A stretch of DNA of 64,000 nt from positions 223,989 through 287,988 of the forward strand of contig NZ_LWLB01000036.1 of NCBI RefSeq assembly GCF_001905145.1, read 5' to 3'. The translations under genes were made by a program, and so were the position numbers. Below, piece by piece: positions 43,505-51,488 of this stretch. The notes under the pieces are model-generated. The model was not told the DNA's origin, did not search any database, and worked only from the letters and a program-made list of their open reading frames with translations. Position 1 is the stretch's first letter, and each line of letters starts with the position of its first letter. Origin of the DNA: Nocardiopsis sp. TSRI0078. Lineage in GTDB: Bacteria; Actinomycetota; Actinomycetes; Streptosporangiales; Streptosporangiaceae.

Positions 43505-43869
43505 GGGGCGGCCTCCGCGGGGACGAAGCGCTCCACGGGCGCGGTGATCTCGTGCCCCACCGGCCAGCTGAAGCCGGGAATGATGCTGGGTACCTCGGCG
43601 TCCACCACCACGCGCACCTCCTCAGCACCTCGGTCGACGGACACGCTGAGCCCGGAGAGGAAGGAGCCTCCGCCTCCCTCGGCCACCGACGCGGCGCCGC
43701 CCGCGGTGCGCGACTGCTCGGCGGTCCTGCGCGCGATGTCGGCGGCGACGTGGTCACCGTGCATCCACAGGGCGGTCTGGACGACCAGCAGGACCAGGAG
43801 CAGCAGCACGGGCGCGGCCACGGCCAGCTCGGCGCTGCCGCGATCGTCCCGAGCGGGGTGAACGCTCAG
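43501..43869 (-). CDS. tadE: TadE-like pseudopilin, apparent CTG start
   Basis: A 122-residue protein with DDRGSAELAVAAPVLLLLVL as prepilin-like signal and TM, then a short beta-rich domain. No ATG, GTG or TTG lies upstream of the signal in this frame. CTG at 43867-43869 overlaps the stop of the flp gene as CTGA, the same spacing as the GTGA/ATGA overlaps in the rest of the operon, so CTG probably initiates. The first usable GTG would remove the cleavage motif. Confidence 0.7.
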   Translation of the reverse strand: MSVHPARDDRGSAELAVAAPVLLLLVLLVVQTALWMHGDHVAADIARRTAEQSRTAGGAASVAEGGGGSFLSGLSVSVDRGAEEVRVVVDAEVPSIIPGFSWPVGHEITAPVERFVPAEAAP

Positions 43870-44042
43870 GGGATCTCCGCGGAAAGACCGCCGACCTCCG
43901 TCTTCACGAAGGTCCCGATGCCCGTAGCGGCCGCGATGGCGACACCGATCAGCACAGCGGTCACGATGACCGTCTCGGTCGAGTAGCCGTCGTCCCTCCG
44001 GCTGAGCAGCAGGGAGCTGAGGTAGGCGGTGATGCGCTGCAT
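43866..44042 (-). CDS. flp: Flp-type pilin, small
   Basis: This 58-residue protein is too short for usual ORF cut-offs. It starts MQRITAYLSSLLLSRRDDGY and has one hydrophobic helix (TETVIVTAVLIGVAIAAATG) after an acidic residue, the Flp layout with Glu five positions into the mature form (STE). An AGGAG site lies eight bases upstream. It sits between tadC and tadE and would be the major pilus subunit. The prepilin peptidase is not in the window. Confidence 0.75.
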   Translation of the reverse strand: MQRITAYLSSLLLSRRDDGYSTETVIVTAVLIGVAIAAATGIGTFVKTEVGGLSAEIP

Positions 44043-44069
44043 CGGGGGTCTCCTGGATGTGTCGGGGTC

Positions 44070-44963
44070 TCATGAGCTGAACAGGATGTGGCTCATCGCC
44101 GGGTAGCCCAGGAGGGCCAGGAACCCGGCGAAGAGCAGGACCACCGGCAGGCTCATCCGCTCGGTGGCGGACTGGGCCTCGGCGTCCATCTCGGACAGGA
44201 ACTGGTTGCGCAGCGTCTTGGCCTTGGCAGCCAAGGAGCTGCGGATACGCGCGCCGTCGGCCCCGGCCAGCTGGAGGCTGGCCGCGAGTTCGGCGAACTC
44301 CGGTGTGTCGTAGCGCTCGCCGAGGTCGCGCAACGCGGTCCAGGGCGGCTGACGCGTCAGCGCCGCCTCGCGCAGGCCCTCCCGGATGCGGGCCATGGCC
44401 CACCCGCTGCCCGCGGCCCCGGCATCGGACAGGGCCCCGTTGACACCCGCTCCCCCGGCCAGGGACACCACGACCAGGTCGGCGAAACCGGCCAGGGCGC
44501 GGCGCATGCGCTCCCGGCGCTTGTCCGCCTCGTCGCGCAGGGACATGTCGGGAGCGAACCACGCCAGCAGGGCGAACGCCGCCCACATGCCCCCGGCGAC
44601 GGTGGCGGCGGGCAGGGCGCCGGCCAGGGACAGCAGACCGCCCAGCAGCGGGGGGAAGGCCAGTCCCAGCACCAGAGCGGTGAACTTCTCCGCGAGGTAG
44701 GAAGCGGGTTCGCGCTCGCACACCCGCAGGTTGCGCCGGGTGCGGGGCCCCGGCATACCGAAACCCTCCAGGACCGGGACGCCGATCTTTCCCAGGCGCG
44801 TCAGCACGCCGACGTCCGGACCCGCGACGCGGACAGTGCGGGGAGGCGGCGGTGCGGCCAGGCGCTCGGCGAGCGTGGGTCGGGCCCAACGCGCGGCCAG
44901 CAGCGCCCACAGGGCCAGCCCGACGGCGGCTCCGGCCACGACGGCGGCCAGGACGGGGGTCAT
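44070..44963 (-). CDS. tadC: Tad pilus inner-membrane platform protein TadC
   Basis: A 297-residue GspF-type protein. TM helices lie at the N-terminus, ~115-150 and the extreme C-terminus (LPVVLLFAGFLALLGYPAMS). The cytosolic GspF domain includes RMRRALAGFADLVVVSLAGG, GWAMARIREGLREA and KAKTLRNQFLSEMDAEAQSA. It forms the platform with TadB. ATG overlaps the tadB stop. Confidence 0.85.
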   Translation of the reverse strand: MTPVLAAVVAGAAVGLALWALLAARWARPTLAERLAAPPPPRTVRVAGPDVGVLTRLGKIGVPVLEGFGMPGPRTRRNLRVCEREPASYLAEKFTALVLGLAFPPLLGGLLSLAGALPAATVAGGMWAAFALLAWFAPDMSLRDEADKRRERMRRALAGFADLVVVSLAGGAGVNGALSDAGAAGSGWAMARIREGLREAALTRQPPWTALRDLGERYDTPEFAELAASLQLAGADGARIRSSLAAKAKTLRNQFLSEMDAEAQSATERMSLPVVLLFAGFLALLGYPAMSHILFSS

Positions 44964-45841
44964 CGTGCGGCCTCCGGGGTGCGAGCGGGGGAGGGCTCGG
45001 GTGCGAGCACCCGCGGCCCCAGGTCCAAGCGGGACATGCGGGACAGCCATACCAGTGCGGCCGCCCACAGGCCGCCGACGCCCGCGAGCACCACCTGACC
45101 GAGGACGCTGTCGAAGGGTTCCATGTAGTCGGGGTTGGTCACCATCAGGAACGCGGCCATGCCCAGGGTCGTACCGACGATGATCCGTGTGGAGGTGCGC
45201 AGCCGCGCGCGGCTCGCCGCCACCCGCACGAGCATCGCCGCCTGCTCCCGTGCGGCCTCGGAGAGGGTACCCAGCAGGACGCCCAGGTCGGTGGCGTGCC
45301 GGGTGGCCGCGGTGGTCAGGGCAGCGGCCACCAGGTCGGCGGTGGGGTTGTCCACCTCGTCAGCGAAGGAGCGCAGCGCGTCCTGAGTGGACCGGCCCGC
45401 GCGCAGCCGTTCAGCCAGACGGGTGACGGCGTCCCGCACGGGCTCGGGTGCGATGGGCGCCGTGGCGGCGACGGCCTGGTGCAGGCCGGCGGCACCGGCC
45501 ATCAGGTCGCGCAGCATCTCGGTCCAGGCCGCGACGGCCTCCACACCGTCCACCTGTTCCTGGTGGCGGCGGTCGGGCCCCAGCACGGCGGGGCCCCACC
45601 AGCAGCCCGCGGCGGCGAGCACACCGGCCACCGGCCAGCCGGTGACGAACCAGACGAGCAGGCTGCCGACGATCGCCGCGACCAGCCGCAGCGGCCGCTG
45701 ACGGCCGAACAGGACCGCGCGCCACCGGGGAATCCGTGACGGACTCGAACCGCCGGATGCGGCCAGCGAGGCCAGGGCCAACCACAGCCCCGCGCCGAGC
45801 AGGGCACCGGCGGCGGCGACAAGCAGGACCGGAGTCGTCAC
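44960..45841 (-). CDS. tadB: Tad pilus inner-membrane platform protein TadB
   Basis: A 293-residue GspF-type protein with TM pairs at ~5-25 and ~55-85 and a C-terminal pair, and a cytosolic domain with EAVAAWTEMLRDLMAGAAGL, AERLRAGRSTQDALRSFADE and RARLRTSTRIIVGTTLGMAA. GTG at 45841 is chosen because it overlaps the tadA stop as GTGA; an in-frame GTG at 45850 is the alternative. Confidence 0.85.
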   Translation of the reverse strand: MTTPVLLVAAAGALLGAGLWLALASLAASGGSSPSRIPRWRAVLFGRQRPLRLVAAIVGSLLVWFVTGWPVAGVLAAAGCWWGPAVLGPDRRHQEQVDGVEAVAAWTEMLRDLMAGAAGLHQAVAATAPIAPEPVRDAVTRLAERLRAGRSTQDALRSFADEVDNPTADLVAAALTTAATRHATDLGVLLGTLSEAAREQAAMLVRVAASRARLRTSTRIIVGTTLGMAAFLMVTNPDYMEPFDSVLGQVVLAGVGGLWAAALVWLSRMSRLDLGPRVLAPEPSPARTPEAAR

Positions 45842-47196
45842 CGTGCCCACCCCACCGTCTCCGGGCTGAGCATCGCGGGGTCGAACCCGGCCTCGGCCAG
45901 GGCGTCGAGCGTGCTGGGGCTGGGTGGCGCCGAGGGCAGGAACCCGTTGCGGTCACGCCGATAGATTTCGTTGGACACCACGCTCTGCCCCTCCGCGCCC
46001 ACCACCTCGCGCACGCTGGTGACCATGCGCCCGCCCGTGGGCAGGGCCGACACGTGGATGACCAGGTGCACGGCGGCGGCCACCAGGGATGCGGTGGCCT
46101 CCAGGGGCAGGCGCTCGGCGGACTGGGCGGCGTAGGCGCCCAGCTTGGTGAAGGCGCCCGCGGAGTCCGCGGCGTGCAGGGTGGTGAGACTGCCGTCGTT
46201 GCCCTGGCTCATGGCGTTGAGCAGCGGGACGGTCTCGTGGCCGCGCGTCTCGCCGACGATGACCCGGTCGGGGGACATGCGCAGGGCCGTGCGCACCAGG
46301 TCGGCGATGGTGATCTCGCCGACGCCCTCGACGTTGGCCGGCCGGGCCTGGAGGGCGACGCAGTCGGGGTGGGCCGCGCGGTCTCGGTCCAGTCCGAGTT
46401 CGAAGACGTCCTCGATGGTGACGAGGCGCTCGTCGACGGGGATCTCGGCGGCCAGGGCGCGCAGCAGGGTGGTCTTGCCCGCGCCGGTGCCGCCGGTGAT
46501 GACCATGTTGCGGCGGGAGCGCACCCCCGCGCGCAGCAGGGCGACCAGGGTGTCGTCGACCGTGCCCAGTTCGCGGAGCTGGTCGAGGGTGGTGCGGCTG
46601 TAGCGGTGGCGGCGGATGGACACCGAGGGCTGCCGGGAGACCTCCATGACCGCGTTGAGGCGCTCGCCGCCGGGCAGCTGCATGTCGAGGATGGGCGCGC
46701 CCGGGTCGAAGCGGCGCTCCCCCGTCTCGGACTCGGAGGCCAGGCGCCGGACCAGGGCGACGACCTCCTCGGGGTCCTCGAAGAGCGAGTCGTGCCGCTC
46801 GCGGCTGCCGTCGGCGCGGCGCACCCACACGTGCACGCCGTTGATGTTGATGTTCTCGATCCCGGTGTCGTCCAGGAGGGGCTGGAGGGGGCCGAGCCCG
46901 CACACCCGGGCCAGGGCGCCCGCGGCGACGGAGGCCTCCGTCGTGGCGTCGAGCACCTGCCTGCCCTCGGCCAGGGCGCGTCCCGCGTCCTCGTCGAGGA
47001 TCTGGGCGATGACGCGTTCGGCGCGGGCGCGGTACTCCTCGGGCGTGTCCTCGGGGGCTCCGCGGGTCTCCTCGCTCAGCCGCCGGGCGGCCTCGGTGGC
47101 GGTCCGCTCGACCCGGTCCGCCACAGTGCGGGCGTGGTCGGTGTCCAGGAAGTAGCCGTCGGTGATGTCGTATCCGGCGTCGTGTCCGCTGCTCAC
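45838..47196 (-). CDS. tadA: Tad pilus assembly ATPase TadA (CpaF)
   Basis: A 452-residue secretion ATPase. N-terminal helical part, then GIENININGVHVWVRRADGS, the Walker A MVITGGTGAGKTTLLRALAA (Lys about 228), Asp box VTIEDVFELGLDR, Walker B and His boxes MSPDRVIVGETRGHE and MSQGNDGSLTTLHAADS. It powers pilus assembly as a hexamer at the membrane. GTG start overlaps tadZ. Confidence 0.93.
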   Translation of the reverse strand: MSSGHDAGYDITDGYFLDTDHARTVADRVERTATEAARRLSEETRGAPEDTPEEYRARAERVIAQILDEDAGRALAEGRQVLDATTEASVAAGALARVCGLGPLQPLLDDTGIENININGVHVWVRRADGSRERHDSLFEDPEEVVALVRRLASESETGERRFDPGAPILDMQLPGGERLNAVMEVSRQPSVSIRRHRYSRTTLDQLRELGTVDDTLVALLRAGVRSRRNMVITGGTGAGKTTLLRALAAEIPVDERLVTIEDVFELGLDRDRAAHPDCVALQARPANVEGVGEITIADLVRTALRMSPDRVIVGETRGHETVPLLNAMSQGNDGSLTTLHAADSAGAFTKLGAYAAQSAERLPLEATASLVAAAVHLVIHVSALPTGGRMVTSVREVVGAEGQSVVSNEIYRRDRNGFLPSAPPSPSTLDALAEAGFDPAMLSPETVGWAR

Positions 47197-47966
47197 GCGT
47201 GGACCCCCGTCGACTCCGGCGCGGGAACCGGGGTTCCCGGAACGGGTGCGGGAGCACGGTCGGCGCCGTCGGCGAGGTCGCCCGCCAGACGCACCGCCGC
47301 CTTCATCAGCGGCCTGCGGTGCGGTTTGCGCGGGTTGGTCTCCCCGCGCAGGAAGGCCGCGGAGCGCTCGTCGGCGGGGAGCCGTCCCCACACGCCCGGG
47401 CCCAGCGCGCCCTCGATCTCGCGGACGCTCCCGCTGCCGCCGACGACGACGGTGCGCAGGCGCGGCAGGCTCCGGGCCAGGGCCTCGGAGGCCTCCTTGG
47501 CGCGGCGCAGCTGGGCCAGGGAGTCGGAGACGAGCAGAAGGGTCTCGTCGGCCCGGGCGGCCAGCGCGGAGGCGGGCGCGCCGGGGGTCAGGCGGCCCAG
47601 GTCCAGGACGACGGCGGGCCCCTCGGCGGAGGCGAGCACGCCGGGGTTCTGGGCGAGGAGGCGCACCGCGCCCTCGGCGCGGTCGGCGGTGACGGGCGCG
47701 TGGCACACCGCCAGCCCTCCGGGGAGGGTCTGGGTGTGCGCGGCCAGGTCGGCGGAGACTCCACCGTGCCGGGCGGCGGCGGCCAGGCCGGTCAGGCCGG
47801 GGGCGGGCTGGAGGCGCCGCCAGGTGGCGACGTCGCCGCCGGAGGCGTCGGCCTCCACGAGGACGGCCCCGGCCCCGCCGGGCCAGACCGCGGCCAGCGC
47901 CATGGCCGCGCAGGTGACGCCGGGTGCTCCGCCCAGGGAGAAGAGCGCCACGGTCCTGTGCATCAC
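47193..47966 (-). CDS. tadZ: TadZ/CpaE-like MinD-family protein
   Basis: A 257-residue ParA/MinD-type protein. LFSLGGAPGVTCAAMALAAV occupies the P-loop position but lacks the usual GKT lysine, as is common in TadZ-like proteins of actinomycetes. VLVEADASGGDVATW and VVLDLGRLTPG are the following strands. It probably places the pilus machine. GTG at 47966 overlaps the SAF gene; ATG at 47963 is possible. Confidence 0.72.
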   Translation of the reverse strand: MMHRTVALFSLGGAPGVTCAAMALAAVWPGGAGAVLVEADASGGDVATWRRLQPAPGLTGLAAAARHGGVSADLAAHTQTLPGGLAVCHAPVTADRAEGAVRLLAQNPGVLASAEGPAVVLDLGRLTPGAPASALAARADETLLLVSDSLAQLRRAKEASEALARSLPRLRTVVVGGSGSVREIEGALGPGVWGRLPADERSAAFLRGETNPRKPHRRPLMKAAVRLAGDLADGADRAPAPVPGTPVPAPESTGVHA

Positions 47967-48634
47967 GCGCCTCCCCTGGAGTTGACCTGGACGACGCTGA
48001 CCCGCTCGGCGGCGGCCGCCGAGGCGACGGCGGCGGCGTCGGTGGAGGCCGCGACGAGTTCGAGTTCGACCGAGCCGTCGTCGACAGCGGAGGGCTGGAC
48101 GCTGCGCACGAGGGCGCGGTAGGCCTCCACGCCGGTCGTGGAGCCCTCCTCGGGGTGGATCACCACGGAGACCGCGGTGCCCGGGACCAGGGAGGAGGGG
48201 AAGCGGCCGGGGCGCAGGGCCACGCCGAGCACGGCGCGGTCGGGCTCGGGGAAGGCCGCCTCGGTGCCCAGAGCGGCCTCGGGCAGGACGCCGCCCTCGG
48301 TGACGGGCACGGTGAGGGTCTGGCCGACCGTCTCCTCCAGGTGCTCGGCGCCGACGAAGGAGACCCCGTCGGCGACGGCGATCCGCGCGACCCGCAGGTC
48401 CTCCGCGGTCACCACGTGGCCCGCGGGCAGGTCGGTGTCGGCGACGAGCACCCCCTGCCGGTCATCCATCTGTTCGAGGGCCAGGACGCCGCTCAGACCG
48501 CCCGCGGTCATCATGCCCAGAGCCAGGACCAGCCACCGCCAGCGGCGGGGTCCGGTGCCCAGGAGCCGCACCGGCGGGGTCTCCCGCTGCCGCGGGGAGG
48601 CCGCGGGTGCCGGTGCCGTCTTCGTGTCCACCAC
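47963..48634 (-). CDS. SAF-domain protein (CpaB-like)
   Basis: A 223-residue protein with one TM (WRWLVLALGMMTAGGLSGVL, ~33-52) followed by an extracytoplasmic SAF domain (VLVADTDLPAGHVVTAEDLR), as in CpaB/RcpC and FlgA. CpaB helps pilus assembly across the envelope. The C-terminal domain has beta segments with AVSVVIHPEEG. GTG at 48634 is the start. Confidence 0.8.
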   Translation of the reverse strand: MVDTKTAPAPAASPRQRETPPVRLLGTGPRRWRWLVLALGMMTAGGLSGVLALEQMDDRQGVLVADTDLPAGHVVTAEDLRVARIAVADGVSFVGAEHLEETVGQTLTVPVTEGGVLPEAALGTEAAFPEPDRAVLGVALRPGRFPSSLVPGTAVSVVIHPEEGSTTGVEAYRALVRSVQPSAVDDGSVELELVAASTDAAAVASAAAAERVSVVQVNSRGGA

Positions 48635-48666
48635 GTCTGTCGTCTTCTTTCGCTGTCAGCGGTTGT

Positions 48667-49503
48667 CTAGTCGGTGACCAGGCCGTGGGACTCGGCCACC
48701 CGGAGTTCGACCTGCGAGGTCGTGGTGATGGGGTCGAACGCGCCCGCCTCCCCGTCGGAGAACTCCCAGCCCACGTCCCAGCCGACCTGGACGGAGACGG
48801 GGTAGACGCCGCCCTCCTGGGAGTCGGAGGGCAGGGTGTAGACGTGCCCGCAGTCGGGGGAGGCCGAGGCGGGGTCGTGCACGGCCGGGTCGAAGGGGGT
48901 TCCGGGGCCCTCACAGCGGACCTGCGTGCCGTCGCCCAGGTTCCAGACGGTGGAGGTCGGGTTGGCGGTGACCGTGAGGGACCAGTCCTGCACCTCGGCG
49001 GAGGTCTCGGCGGTGTCCCAGTCCTGGGAGTCCACCCACAGCCACACGGGGGTGTTGACCAGGACCAGGGAGTCACTGCCCGGGGAGGTCCCGATCTTGG
49101 GCGGGGGCAGCTCGAAGGCGGCCATGGCCTCCTGGATGAAGGTGACCGGGTCGGTGGGGGCCTCCCCCTCTCCCCCGTAGTCGATGGACTCCCAGTCGAT
49201 GGCGTCCCAGTCCACCTGGGACCAGTCGATCGCGTCCCAGTCCACCTGGGACCAGTCGACGCCGTCGCCGGAACCGGCCGGGACGCCCGGGACGCCGGAA
49301 CCGCCGCCCGAGCCGCCGGAGCCCTGCTGGCCCGCATGGGTCTTCCACCAGCGCAGCAGGATCGAGCAGCCGAGGCCGCCGGAGCTGCCGCACTCGATCT
49401 GGCCGAGGAAGGAGCCGTCGTCGGCGTGCGCCGGGGTGGCCGCTCCCGCCGCCAGCAGGGTCAGTACCGCGGCCGCGGCCGCGGGTCGTACGGGTCTCAA
49501 CAT
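48667..49503 (-). CDS. Secreted Tad-locus protein with W-D repeats
   Basis: A 278-residue protein with signal peptide (AAAVLTLLAAGAATPAHA). A Cys pair appears early (ECGSSGGLGCSILLRWWK). Residues ~80-107 repeat a five-residue unit of the form D-W-[SDE]-x-[VI] five to six times. A beta-sandwich domain follows (LVLVNTPVWLWVDSQDW; VWNLGDGTQVRCEGPGT), PKD-like with its G-D-G-x-x motif. This is the type of protein seen in actinomycete Tad loci and is probably surface exposed. Start ATG overlaps the lipoprotein stop. Confidence 0.65.
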   Translation of the reverse strand: MLRPVRPAAAAAVLTLLAAGAATPAHADDGSFLGQIECGSSGGLGCSILLRWWKTHAGQQGSGGSGGGSGVPGVPAGSGDGVDWSQVDWDAIDWSQVDWDAIDWESIDYGGEGEAPTDPVTFIQEAMAAFELPPPKIGTSPGSDSLVLVNTPVWLWVDSQDWDTAETSAEVQDWSLTVTANPTSTVWNLGDGTQVRCEGPGTPFDPAVHDPASASPDCGHVYTLPSDSQEGGVYPVSVQVGWDVGWEFSDGEAGAFDPITTTSQVELRVAESHGLVTD

Positions 49504-50030
49504 GATCCCGGCTCCCAGATCCGCAGGTCGGACACGCGCCAGGCGAGTCCGTCGTGAATGAGTGTGGCCTCGACGAGGCGCGGGCCCCGCCCGGAGGAGG
49601 AGCCCACGCCGAGGTTCCAGCCGGAGTCGTCGAGGCAGTCGTCGACCGTCGCGAGGTCGGGTCCCTCGACCGCCACGCTGGGGTCGAGGACGGGTTCACC
49701 GGTGACCTGGGCCCCGGCCGTACGGGCGCCCTCCAGGGCGGTGCTCATGAGTACGAGCGCGCCGCCCACGGCGTGGTCCTCCAGCTCGGCGGGGACCCCG
49801 CCGCCCTCGTGGGAGGCGGTCACGACCACGTCCCACATACCGGTGTAGGCGGCGAGCGCGGCGGCCTCCTCATCGTTCGGTGAGGGGGCCGAAGGCAGCG
49901 CCGTCGCCGCCGCCTCGGAGGTCCCCTCTCCGGGGGCGGCGCAGCCCGCCGACAGGGCGAGGGCCACGCACCATCCCGCGGCCGCGACCCGGTGCCGGGC
50001 GGAGCCTGCTCTTCTCGCGACTGTCGTCAT
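49497..50030 (-). CDS. Small secreted lipoprotein, first gene of the Tad operon
   Basis: The 177-residue product has a lipobox (VALALSAGC) near residue 29, then a Ser/Pro/Ala-rich stretch and a compact NTF2-like or SnoaL-like C-terminal part (VEATLIHDGLAWRVSDLRIW). Family is not recognised. ATG at 50030 is preferred because GGAG is nine bases upstream; ATG at 50051 lacks a site. It is probably the promoter-proximal gene. Confidence 0.6.
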   Translation of the reverse strand: MTTVARRAGSARHRVAAAGWCVALALSAGCAAPGEGTSEAAATALPSAPSPNDEEAAALAAYTGMWDVVVTASHEGGGVPAELEDHAVGGALVLMSTALEGARTAGAQVTGEPVLDPSVAVEGPDLATVDDCLDDSGWNLGVGSSSGRGPRLVEATLIHDGLAWRVSDLRIWEPGSC

Positions 50031-50477
50031 TCGTGCGTTCTCCACTGCCATGGAAAGGGGGGACGGTGCGGTGCATGGCGGAGCCGGCCCGGACGAGCGG
50101 GCCCTCTCCCTTCCGACGAGAGGGACGGGGCGGCCCCGCCCGGGAGGTCACGGGACCGGGCGGGGAAACCGGTGAGCGGACGGACGGAAGACCGCTTCTC
50201 CCGTCCGGGTTCCGGTCGGCCGGGATCCGACGCGACCGGGAGTCGCGCGGGCCGGAGCTCTCGGCCTGACCGAAACCATGTGGCATTAGGTGTGTTTTTA
50301 CTTGCCTTTGCGTGAGCTTATAGAGGATTTGCCTGTCGTAACAACCCCCAGACCACCTCTTCGGCTGTGATCCGGTCGATTTTCCGGTCATCGGACCCAG
50401 AAGGGACACGCACTCGGAGCGATCCGACAAACACACGTGAAACCACACATGAACGGACATCACCGGCAGGGCCGGGG
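50031..50477. promoter_or_regulatory. Tad operon promoter region, 447 bases
   Basis: This gap lies between the end of the DeoR-like gene and the lipoprotein start, both on the minus strand. Bases ~50278-50345 are clearly AT-richer and hold two TTGCCT direct repeats, the best candidate for the Tad operon promoter. That would leave a leader of about 250 bases. No gene is seen. Confidence 0.45.
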
Positions 50478-51116
50478 TCAGACCGCGAGCACACGCGGGC
50501 CGCGTCCGCGCAGCCTCCGGAGGTCGTCGGATCCCGTCCCGGTGTCGGTGATGAGGCAGTCCGTCTCGTTCAGCCGCGCGAACCGGGAGATGCGGTCGTT
50601 GCCGATCCTGGTGTGGTCGGCCAGCAGCACGGTCCGGTCCGATGCGCGCACCATGGCGCGCCTGGCCATCACCTCAGCGGGATCCGCGCAGGTCAGACCA
50701 CGCCCCGGGGACACACCGTCGGCGCCCATGAAGGCCACGTCGACACGAACCTGCTCCAGCAGGTGCACGAAGGAGGGTGTGGTCCCGGCCGCCTCGCTCA
50801 CGCGCCCTCCCAGCAGGTGCACGGAGAGGTCTCGGCGCGAGGCCAGCACCAGCGCGGCGGGGATCGAGTTGGTCAGGACGTTCAGCCCGCACCCGGCGGG
50901 CATCAGCCACGCGATCCGCTCCGCCATCGGACCGGCGTCGAGCAGGATCGACCCGTCACGCGGCAGTTCCGCCAGAGCGGCCCTGGCGATCCTGTCCTCG
51001 GCGGACGAGAGCCGCCCCGGTCCGGACGGGGTCTTCGCGGCGCTCACTCCCGCTCCGCGCCTGACGGCGGCGGCGCCACCGCTGAGACCGCCCACGAGGT
51101 CCTCCGGTACGTCCAT
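50478..51116 (-). CDS. DeoR-family effector domain without HTH
   Basis: About 212 residues match the DeoR C-terminal sensor: RIARAALAELPRDGSILLDA, LNVLTNSIPAALVLASRRDL, VHLLGGRVSEAAGTTPSF, VDVAFMGADGVSPGRGLTC and TVLLADHTRIGNDRISRFA. These sense sugar phosphates. The ~55-residue N-terminal winged helix is missing and no HTH is found in any minus-strand frame upstream. Start is uncertain (ATG 51116 or further upstream to 51224). It is divergent from the giant gene and may be a decayed or HTH-free regulator. Confidence 0.6.
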   Translation of the reverse strand: MDVPEDLVGGLSGGAAAVRRGAGVSAAKTPSGPGRLSSAEDRIARAALAELPRDGSILLDAGPMAERIAWLMPAGCGLNVLTNSIPAALVLASRRDLSVHLLGGRVSEAAGTTPSFVHLLEQVRVDVAFMGADGVSPGRGLTCADPAEVMARRAMVRASDRTVLLADHTRIGNDRISRFARLNETDCLITDTGTGSDDLRRLRGRGPRVLAV

Positions 51117-51371
51117 GTCCACGTCCCCGAGTGCGAGGGCTGTACGCCCCGTCCCACCACGTGGATGCGATCGGTTCATCTGCTTCTTCACGAGGAGAAC
51201 ATCTCGCCTGCAGGGGAACGGCATGCGAATGCCCCCACCTCGAAGGGAGAACCGTTGCGAAATGACAGCGGGGGACGCGCGCCGACGGTCCGCCCGCAGC
51301 TCCTCAAGGAAGCTGTGCGGAGCGCCGGGGAGGAGATGCGCGCCCCTGCGGTCCTACCGCAAACAGGAGAC

Positions 51372-51404
51372 ACACAAGGCAATACACAAGGGCGAGAACA
51401 CAAA
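51372..51404. promoter_or_regulatory. Three ACACAA direct repeats upstream of the giant gene
   Basis: ACACAAGG occurs at 51372-51379 and 51384-51391, and ACACAAA at 51398-51404, spaced 12 and 14 bases start to start. They lie 40-70 bases before the conserved promoter-like block and in an AT-rich patch, so may bind a regulator. Confidence 0.4.
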
Positions 51405-51430
51405 CATAAGCACAACTACTTCCACATCCG

Positions 51431-51450
51431 GACCTGCCGGTGCTACCTTC
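51431..51450 (+). promoter_or_regulatory. Putative promoter block of the giant gene
   Basis: GACCTGCCGGTGCTACCTTC contains a -10-like TACCTT, 39 bases before the ATG. A near copy with TACTTT lies 41 bases before the ATG of the second gene at 63933-63953. Conservation of both block and spacing while the sequence around them differs argues for function. Confidence 0.55.
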
Positions 51451-51488
51451 ATGCCTCTCGCGCTACAGCCGGGGAGGTGGAATCGCGT

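Noticed and set aside
49178..49266. Short direct repeats that could be taken for a CRISPR array
   Set aside because: They are in-frame coding repeats without spacers. No CRISPR array or cas gene is present in the window.
50367..51488. In-frame upstream extension of the giant ORF (4299 residues in total)
   Set aside because: It runs antisense through the DeoR-like gene, has no ribosome site and lacks protein-like composition. The conserved promoter block, ribosome site and duplicate at 63994 fix the start at 51489.
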